Origin: Bacteroidota bacterium
GTDB lineage: Bacteria; Bacteroidota; Bacteroidia; Bacteroidales; FEN-979
Length of the DNA stretch: 10,478 bases
Direction: 5' to 3'
Assembly: GCA_026391755.1 (NCBI GenBank)
Contig: JAPLDN010000303.1
Location: forward strand, 1 to 10,478
Positions 6,549 through 10,478 of this stretch are shown here, in pieces. Within the stretch, counting starts at the first letter, position 1. The number at the start of each line of letters is the position of its first letter. The position numbers and the translations under genes were made by a program. A model generated the notes under the pieces. That model saw nothing but the letters and a program-made list of their open reading frames with translations, made no database searches and had not been told where the DNA came from.

Positions 6549-7377
6549 TAGCTTTCAGGCTCATATCAAGGCTTTGTATATGGTGGGTGAGTGCTCCCAC
6601 CGAAATGAAATCAACACCGCTGGCAGCATAATCCCTGATATTGTTTTCATTGATGCCACCGGAAGCCTCCGTTTCAAAACGGCCGGCAGTAATCCCGACA
6701 GCCCTTGTCAGATCAGCAGGAGAAAAATTATCCAGCATAATCCGGTCAACACCGCCATGGTCAAGCACCTGCTGCAATTCGGAGAGATCCCGAACCTCGA
6801 TTTCGATTTTTAGTTCTTTCCTGTTTTTTTCCAGGTAAAGCCTTGCTGCATCAATAGCCTTTACAATCCCTCCTGCAAAATCGATATGATTGTCTTTGAT
6901 CATGATCATATCAAACAGGCCCATGCGGTGGTTGAAGCCCCCGCCTGTCCTTACGGCATACTTCTCAAGCCCCCGAAGCAGGGGAGTGGTTTTGCGGGTA
7001 TCAAGGATCCTGGCAGGGAAGCCTTCGGTGAGTTTCACGAGTTTGTTTGTGGCTGTTGCAATCCCGCTAAGCCTTTGCATAAAATTAAGAACCAGCCTTT
7101 CACTCTGCAGGATAGAAGATATCCTTCCATAAACTTCAAATGCAATATCTCCGGGGCAGATAACAGCCCCGTCATTAAGAAAAGTTATCATCGCCAGGCC
7201 TGGATCAACACCGGCGAAAACTTTTTCGGCGATGCCCGTTCCGCATAATATGCCGCTGGCTTTAATGATCAGCCTTGCCCTGCCCTGGGAAGAAGCAGGG
7301 ATCGTAGACCTGGTAGTATGGTCCCCATCTTCTATGTCTTCGGCGAGAGCCCTGCTGATTATATCTTCAAGATCCAT
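6538..7377 (-). CDS. nadC: Nicotinate-nucleotide pyrophosphorylase (carboxylating), quinolinate phosphoribosyltransferase
   Basis: NadC converts quinolinate and PRPP to nicotinate mononucleotide, CO2 and pyrophosphate in de novo NAD synthesis. The 279-residue protein is full length and carries the family motifs in order: EDIEDGDHTT (13-22), NFMQRLSGIAT (98-108), DTRKTTP (126-132), RGLEKYAVRTGGGFNHR (135-151), KDNH (161-164), MLDNF (214-218), EASGGI (237-242) and SVGALTHH (259-266). These include the basic residues that bind quinolinate and PRPP phosphates (Arg128, Lys129, His150, Arg151, Lys161). It starts 17 bp after the DUF4783 gene and is probably transcribed with it. Its last 11 bp are shared with the end of the convergent SDR gene. 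No nadA or nadB is in the window. Confidence 0.97.
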   Translation of the reverse strand: MDLEDIISRALAEDIEDGDHTTRSTIPASSQGRARLIIKASGILCGTGIAEKVFAGVDPGLAMITFLNDGAVICPGDIAFEVYGRISSILQSERLVLNFMQRLSGIATATNKLVKLTEGFPARILDTRKTTPLLRGLEKYAVRTGGGFNHRMGLFDMIMIKDNHIDFAGGIVKAIDAARLYLEKNRKELKIEIEVRDLSELQQVLDHGGVDRIMLDNFSPADLTRAVGITAGRFETEASGGINENNIRDYAASGVDFISVGALTHHIQSLDMSLKAIRE

Positions 7378-7394
7378 ACCATCATTCTATATTA

Positions 7395-7787
7395 TCACTC
7401 CGGCTGTATATTCATTTGATAGATGAGGTATTCACCTTTGTTTTTCCGGAGAAGAAAGAACAGCCTGTAATGCTTTCCGCCCGCGCTAAGACTCCCAATG
7501 GTATATTTCGAACCGTCAGGGGAACTGCCTTCCCTGTTTGCCGATACATCGCTCACTGGATTATTGTTGAAAAAATCCCTTATTATCCTTTCAGCCTGTA
7601 TTTTACTGTAGCTGTCCTTAAACCCGGGAATATTCAGATCAATCATGTCATTGAAATGTTTTCCCAGTTCAGCAGAATTTCCATTTTTTATAGAAGATAT
7701 AATGCCCGGAGATGGATCAGCCTGGGCTGATGCCTGCCCCGTCATCAGCATACATAAAAAAATGAAAAGGACTGAGGGTCTGAACAT
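7395..7787 (-). CDS. Secreted DUF4783 family protein
   Basis: The 130-residue product begins with a clear signal peptide (MFRPSVLFIFLCMLMTGQASA, cleavage about residue 21 before QADPS). A small alpha/beta domain of about 105 residues follows. Its pattern (SIKNGNSAELGKHFNDMIDL, then QAERIIRDFF and strands ending EYLIYQMNIQPE) resembles the NTF2-like DUF4783 family found between nadC and rlmH in many Bacteroidota. The protein is expected in the periplasm or at the outer membrane. Its function is unknown. It contains no catalytic motif that I can recognise and no lipoprotein Cys at the cleavage site. It lies 17 bp upstream of nadC, so the pair probably share a transcript. A binding or scaffolding role is only a guess from the NTF2-like fold. 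Confidence 0.85.
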   Translation of the reverse strand: MFRPSVLFIFLCMLMTGQASAQADPSPGIISSIKNGNSAELGKHFNDMIDLNIPGFKDSYSKIQAERIIRDFFNNNPVSDVSANREGSSPDGSKYTIGSLSAGGKHYRLFFLLRKNKGEYLIYQMNIQPE

Positions 7788-7800
7788 GGAATATTTTTTT

Positions 7801-7808
7801 CAAATTTA
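7801..7808 (-). promoter_or_regulatory. Candidate -7 box for the DUF4783-nadC unit
   Basis: On the minus strand TAAATTTG (7808 to 7801) matches TAnnTTTG exactly. It lies 13 nt before the DUF4783 ATG, predicting a very short leader. The best upstream TTG (7836 to 7834) is 25 nt away, longer than usual. On the plus strand GATATTTG (7826-7833) is a one-mismatch -7 candidate for rlmH. The gap is A/T-rich and probably holds both promoters. Confidence 0.42.
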
Positions 7809-7857
7809 CTATTTTTAATAATTCCGATATTTGCAATATCGCAAAAGCTTTACTTTC

Positions 7858-8331
7858 ATGAAGATCAGGTTCATTGTCATCGGGAAAACCGAGGAAGAAT
7901 ATCTAAGGACAGGGATTGGCGAGTACCTCAACCGCCTTAAACGGTATGTTCCCCTCGAGTATATTGAACTCCCGGCTGTAAAGAACGCATCTTCCCTGCC
8001 CGTAAATGAACAACAGGCCCGGGAGAGGGAAATGTTGGAAAAACAAATCCAGCCAGGCGAAACCGTAGTCCTGCTTGATGAGAACGGCCGCCAGATGAAG
8101 TCATCCGAACTTGCAGCCTGGCTTAACCAGCGCATGGTATCAGGTATCAAATCCCTGGTTTTCCTGGTTGGCGGACCCTATGGGTTTCACCCGGGTTTAA
8201 AACAAAGGCAGTATGATGCTCTCGCCCTTTCGAAAATGACATTCTCTCATCAAATGGTAAGGCTGCTGTTCGCGGAACAGCTGTACCGCGCCTTTACAAT
8301 TCTAAGGAACGAATCATACCATCACGAATGA
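7858..8331 (+). CDS. rlmH: 23S rRNA (pseudouridine1915-N3)-methyltransferase RlmH
   Basis: RlmH is a SPOUT methyltransferase that uses S-adenosylmethionine to methylate pseudouridine 1915 in helix 69 of 23S rRNA on 70S ribosomes. The 157-residue protein shows MKIRFIVIGKT at the N terminus, the SAM-binding loop VGGPYGF (104-110) in the trefoil knot, LSKMTFSHQMVRL (124-136) and the invariant C-terminal ILRNESYHHE. I chose the ATG at 7858 rather than the in-frame TTG at 7831. RlmH proteins begin M-K-I/L-hydrophobic just here, the length then matches the family, and the TTG falls within a candidate -7 box. It is divergent from DUF4783-nadC and appears intact. Methylation of this site is a late, non-essential step of ribosome maturation in bacteria studied. 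Confidence 0.97.
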   Translation: MKIRFIVIGKTEEEYLRTGIGEYLNRLKRYVPLEYIELPAVKNASSLPVNEQQAREREMLEKQIQPGETVVLLDENGRQMKSSELAAWLNQRMVSGIKSLVFLVGGPYGFHPGLKQRQYDALALSKMTFSHQMVRLLFAEQLYRAFTILRNESYHHE

Positions 8332-8350
8332 AGCCATATTCAAGGATTCT

Positions 8351-8389
8351 GTTAACATTTTTTTAACGAAGGGGTTAACAAATATTAAC
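8351..8389 (+). promoter_or_regulatory. Four TTAAC motifs at helical spacing upstream of moxR
   Basis: TTAAC occurs at 8352, 8363, 8375 and 8385, with start-to-start spacings of 11, 12 and 10 bp. The first lies inside the palindrome TGTTAACA (8350-8357); the third is GTTAACA. All four lie on one face of the helix and end about 33 bp before the -7 box. This looks like a tandem operator for a DNA-binding protein, but no regulator is identified. Confidence 0.5.
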
Positions 8390-8398
8390 AGGAGGGGC

Positions 8399-8429
8399 TT
8401 TATCAGGTCGCAGGGGTTTTATACCTTTG
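8399..8429 (+). promoter_or_regulatory. Candidate promoter of the moxR operon
   Basis: TACCTTTG at 8422-8429 matches TAnnTTTG, and TTTA at 8399-8402 is a one-mismatch -33 element with a 19-nt spacer. Transcription would begin near 8436, about 15 nt before the ATG at 8451. This rules out the in-frame TTG at 8427, which lies inside the -7 box, as the start for this promoter. Confidence 0.6.
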
Positions 8430-8450
8430 CGCCATCAAATTAATTCATAT

Positions 8451-9443
8451 ATGGTTGAGACGGATATTAAAGCCCTGAATGAGCGGATCCAGAGGGAAAG
8501 CGCTTTCGTGGATATGATCACTATGGAAATGCATAAGGTGATCATAGGACAGAAACATATGATCGAACGTCTTTTGATCGGTTTATTGGCCAACGGACAT
8601 ATTCTGCTGGAGGGTGTTCCCGGCCTGGCGAAAACCCTGGCCATCAAAACCCTTGCCAGCATTATTGAAGCGAAGTTCAGCCGCATACAGTTTACACCTG
8701 ACCTGCTTCCTGCCGACCTCGTGGGCACGCTGGTATATAGTCAGAAAAAAGAAGAATTCCAGGTAAGGAAAGGACCTATTTTCGCCAATTTTATCCTGGC
8801 GGATGAAATTAACCGTTCCCCCGCCAAAGTCCAGAGTGCGCTGCTCGAAGCAATGCAGGAAAGGCAGGTGACCATCGGTGACCAGACTTTCATGCTTCCC
8901 GAGCCATTCCTGGTCCTTGCGACGGAAAACCCGATTGAACAGGAAGGAACGTATCCTCTTCCTGAAGCCCAGGTTGACCGCTTTATGCTGAAAGTAATTA
9001 TAAGTTATCCTGACAAAAAAGAAGAGAAGCAGATCATCCGCCAGAATATCGGCAATGAAATCGCTGCTGCAAGCACCATCATCAAACCTGAAGATATTCT
9101 GAGGGCAAGAGCAGTTGCAAGGGAAGTGTATCTCGATGAAAAAATTGAAACATACATTACTGATATTGTATTTGCTTCGCGTTTCCCTGCCGATTATAAA
9201 CTTAAAAAATTCGAGGGCCTGATCAGTTATGGAGCCTCGCCCAGGGCAAGTATCTATCTTGCGCTTGCATCAAAAGCTTATGCTTTTATCAAACGAAGGG
9301 GATATGTTATTCCTGAAGATATCCGAGCAGTAGCCCATGACGTGATGCGCCACCGCATCGGCCTGACCTACGAAGCAGAAGCCGAGAATATCACATCCGA
9401 AGATATTATTAATGAGATCTTAAATACTGTAGAAGTACCTTAA
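8451..9443 (+). CDS. moxR: MoxR family AAA+ ATPase
   Basis: MoxR proteins are AAA+ ATPases that act as chaperones or metal-insertion helpers together with vWA-domain partners. From the ATG at 8451 the product is 330 residues, the family's normal size. The ATPase core carries Walker A GVPGLAKT (55-62), Walker B ILADEINR (115-122, Asp118/Glu119), LLEAMQERQVTIG (131-143), sensor 1 ATENP (157-161), the EGTYPLPEAQVDRF block (165-178) and sensor 2 GASPRAS (261-267). A C-terminal helical lid follows. A TTG eight codons upstream (8427) would extend it, but it sits in the promoter -7 box. The DUF58 gene follows after 63 bp and then a signal-peptide protein, the usual start of a Bat (aerotolerance-type) operon in Bacteroidota. 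The partner is therefore probably the DUF58 protein and downstream membrane vWA proteins. Confidence 0.95.
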   Translation: MVETDIKALNERIQRESAFVDMITMEMHKVIIGQKHMIERLLIGLLANGHILLEGVPGLAKTLAIKTLASIIEAKFSRIQFTPDLLPADLVGTLVYSQKKEEFQVRKGPIFANFILADEINRSPAKVQSALLEAMQERQVTIGDQTFMLPEPFLVLATENPIEQEGTYPLPEAQVDRFMLKVIISYPDKKEEKQIIRQNIGNEIAAASTIIKPEDILRARAVAREVYLDEKIETYITDIVFASRFPADYKLKKFEGLISYGASPRASIYLALASKAYAFIKRRGYVIPEDIRAVAHDVMRHRIGLTYEAEAENITSEDIINEILNTVEVP

Positions 9444-9452
9444 CCGGAAACA

Positions 9453-9501
9453 GTGATCCGTGAACCGTGATCCGGTTCACGCATTACGGTTCACGATTCA
9501 C
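9453..9501. repeat. Array of seven heptamers in inverted arrangement
   Basis: The 49 bp divide into seven 7-mers: GTGATCC, GTGAACC, GTGATCC, GGTTCAC, GCATTAC, GGTTCAC, GATTCAC. The first three and the last four are, with small changes, reverse complements of each other. The arm CGTGAACCG (9459-9467) pairs perfectly over 9 bp with CGGTTCACG at 9473-9481 (5-nt loop) or with a second copy at 9487-9495. The array fills the moxR/DUF58 gap and ends 5 bp before the DUF58 ATG. It may affect translation or mRNA stability, or may be a dispersed repeat. Confidence 0.9.
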
Positions 9502-9506
9502 GAACT

Positions 9507-10382
9507 ATGGAATCCGCCGAACTCTTTAAAAAGGTCCGTAAAATAGAGATAAAGACCAGGGGTCTGTCCAACCAGATATTTTCAGGACAGTATCATTCTG
9601 TCTTTAAAGGGAGGGGTATGGCCTTCAGCGAAGTGAGGGAATACCAGTTTGGCGACGATATCAGGAATATTGACTGGAATGTTACCGCGCGTTTCAACCA
9701 TCCTTATATCAAAATCTTTGATGAGGAAAGGGAGCTTACCGTCATGATCCTGATCGACGTTAGCGGATCCAACCATTTCGGAACAAGGAAAACCCTGAAA
9801 GAAGAAGCGATCACCGAGATCGCTGCGGTGCTGGCTTTTAGTGCAATCCAGAATAATGATAAAGTCGGGGTGATCTTCTTCAGCAATATTATAGAGAAAT
9901 TTATCCCTCCGAAAAAAGGTCCATCCCATATACTCCGTATTATCAGGGAACTGGTCGATTTTAAACCAGGTCAACGGGGCACAAACCTGACCGAACCCCT
10001 GCGCTTCCTTACCAATGCAATTAAAAAGCGCTGCAGTACATTTGTCATTTCCGATTTTCTTGACCATAACTTCGTGGATGCCATTAAGATCGCGAATAAA
10101 AAACATGATATCATTGCTGTCCAGATCTTTGATGAGCGAGAGACAAACCTGCCCGATGTTGGCCTGATCAGGGTGAAAGATGCGGAATCGGGTTCGGAGC
10201 AATGGGTTGATTCTTCCGACTTCAGGCAGCGTGCGTACTTTAAAAAATGGAATGACGACCACCAGGCTTTCCTTAACGATACATTTTTAAGAAGCGGGGT
10301 CGACTGGGTAAAAATCAGGACCGACCAGGATTACGTGAAACCGCTTATAAATCTTTTTAAAAAACGGGGTGCAAGAAGGTAA
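9507..10382 (+). CDS. DUF58 domain protein with vWA-like fold
   Basis: The 291-residue cytosolic protein has no signal peptide or membrane segment. The DUF58 signature is GRGMAFSEVREYQFGDDIR (36-54) followed by NIDWNVTAR (54-62). A vWA-like domain follows, with the MIDAS-type motif DVSGS (84-88), Thr159 in RGTN and Asp183 in ISDF as probable further metal ligands. The metal site therefore looks intact. DUF58 proteins are encoded next to MoxR ATPases and are thought to serve as their vWA partner or adaptor; the direct biochemical role is poorly known. It lies 63 bp after moxR, separated by an inverted heptamer array, and 4 bp before the next signal-peptide gene. I take the ATG at 9507 because MESAELFKKVRKIEIKTRGL is the normal N terminus of this family. 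Confidence 0.94.
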   Translation: MESAELFKKVRKIEIKTRGLSNQIFSGQYHSVFKGRGMAFSEVREYQFGDDIRNIDWNVTARFNHPYIKIFDEERELTVMILIDVSGSNHFGTRKTLKEEAITEIAAVLAFSAIQNNDKVGVIFFSNIIEKFIPPKKGPSHILRIIRELVDFKPGQRGTNLTEPLRFLTNAIKKRCSTFVISDFLDHNFVDAIKIANKKHDIIAVQIFDERETNLPDVGLIRVKDAESGSEQWVDSSDFRQRAYFKKWNDDHQAFLNDTFLRSGVDWVKIRTDQDYVKPLINLFKKRGARR

Positions 10383-10386
10383 ACAG

Positions 10387-10478
10387 ATGCGAATAATCCA
10401 CATCACTGGCTTGCTTATATTGCTCCTGTTGGGACGACCTTCCTTCTCTCAGGAAATAAAGGTTAATGCCAAGCTTGA
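10387..10478 (+). CDS. Signal-peptide protein of the moxR/Bat operon, 5' part only
   Basis: The ATG at 10387 lies 4 bp after the DUF58 stop codon, with GGTAAACAG upstream. The visible 30 codons encode MRIIHITGLLILLLLGRP then SFSQEIKVNAKL, a good signal peptide probably cut near Ser-Gln (SFS/QEIK) ahead of a beta-strand-like start. The frame stays open to the window edge. By position in other Bacteroidota operons this is likely a BatD-like or DUF4381-type periplasmic accessory protein, but the visible part is too short to assign a family. Confidence 0.7.
   Translation, partial: MRIIHITGLLILLLLGRPSFSQEIKVNAKL

Noticed and set aside
6582..6601. GGTGGG/CCCACC inverted repeat near the nadC 3' end as a terminator between convergent genes.
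   Set aside because: It lies inside the nadC coding sequence over conserved residues (GALTHH), and no T-run follows on either strand.
7831..7857. Upstream TTG start for RlmH adding nine residues.
   Set aside because: The family N terminus M-K-I-R-F-I-V-I-G-K begins at the ATG at 7858, and the TTG lies in a candidate -7 box.
9582..10262. 226-codon open frame on the minus strand opposite the DUF58 gene.
   Set aside because: It is fully antisense to a well-supported DUF58 gene, has no recognisable domain and no promoter; it is a codon-bias shadow.

Overview
The window looks like a piece of a Bacteroidota chromosome, probably Bacteroidales. The grounds are candidate promoters of the TAnnTTTG type, weak or absent Shine-Dalgarno sequences, the nadC / DUF4783 / divergent rlmH neighbourhood, the MoxR-DUF58 start of an aerotolerance-type (Bat) operon, and a tmRNA whose tag region aligns with the short G-initiated tags of that phylum. 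No transposase, phage gene or CRISPR array is visible.

Layout. Positions 1-292 (minus) hold most of a tmRNA gene (ssrA), cut by the window edge at its 3' end. Positions 293-498 hold its probable promoter, a 16-unit tandem 8-bp repeat and a short GC hairpin. Positions 499-3885 (minus) hold a two-gene unit: a TPR / transmembrane / PAS / HisKA_2 sensor histidine kinase, followed after 9 bp by a divergent GpsA-like glycerol-3-phosphate dehydrogenase. A 112-bp intergenic region with promoter-like elements facing both ways separates this from a plus-strand nucleotide-sugar cassette (3998-6548). The cassette has a LegB/GDP-mannose-dehydratase-like SDR, a sugar-1-phosphate nucleotidyltransferase and a second SDR, joined by 1-bp and 4-bp start/stop overlaps. 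It probably makes an activated deoxy- or keto-deoxy sugar for a surface glycan; the exact sugar cannot be read from the sequence. Its end overlaps the convergent nadC (6538-7377, minus) by 11 bp. nadC is preceded by a secreted DUF4783 protein (7395-7787, minus). Divergently comes rlmH (7858-8331), then a regulatory region with four TTAAC motifs spaced at about one helical turn and a good promoter match, then moxR (8451-9443), a 49-bp array of inverted heptamers, a DUF58 protein (9507-10382) and the first 30 codons of a signal-peptide protein running off the window.

The genes fall into housekeeping modules (trans-translation, NAD synthesis, 23S rRNA methylation), an envelope sugar module and a MoxR/vWA chaperone module. 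I see no clearly new defence or mobile system. The items most worth following are the intergenic DNA (the 8-bp array beside ssrA, the phased TTAAC motifs before moxR, the inverted heptamer array before the DUF58 gene), the histidine-kinase/gpsA pairing, and the unassigned three-gene sugar cassette.
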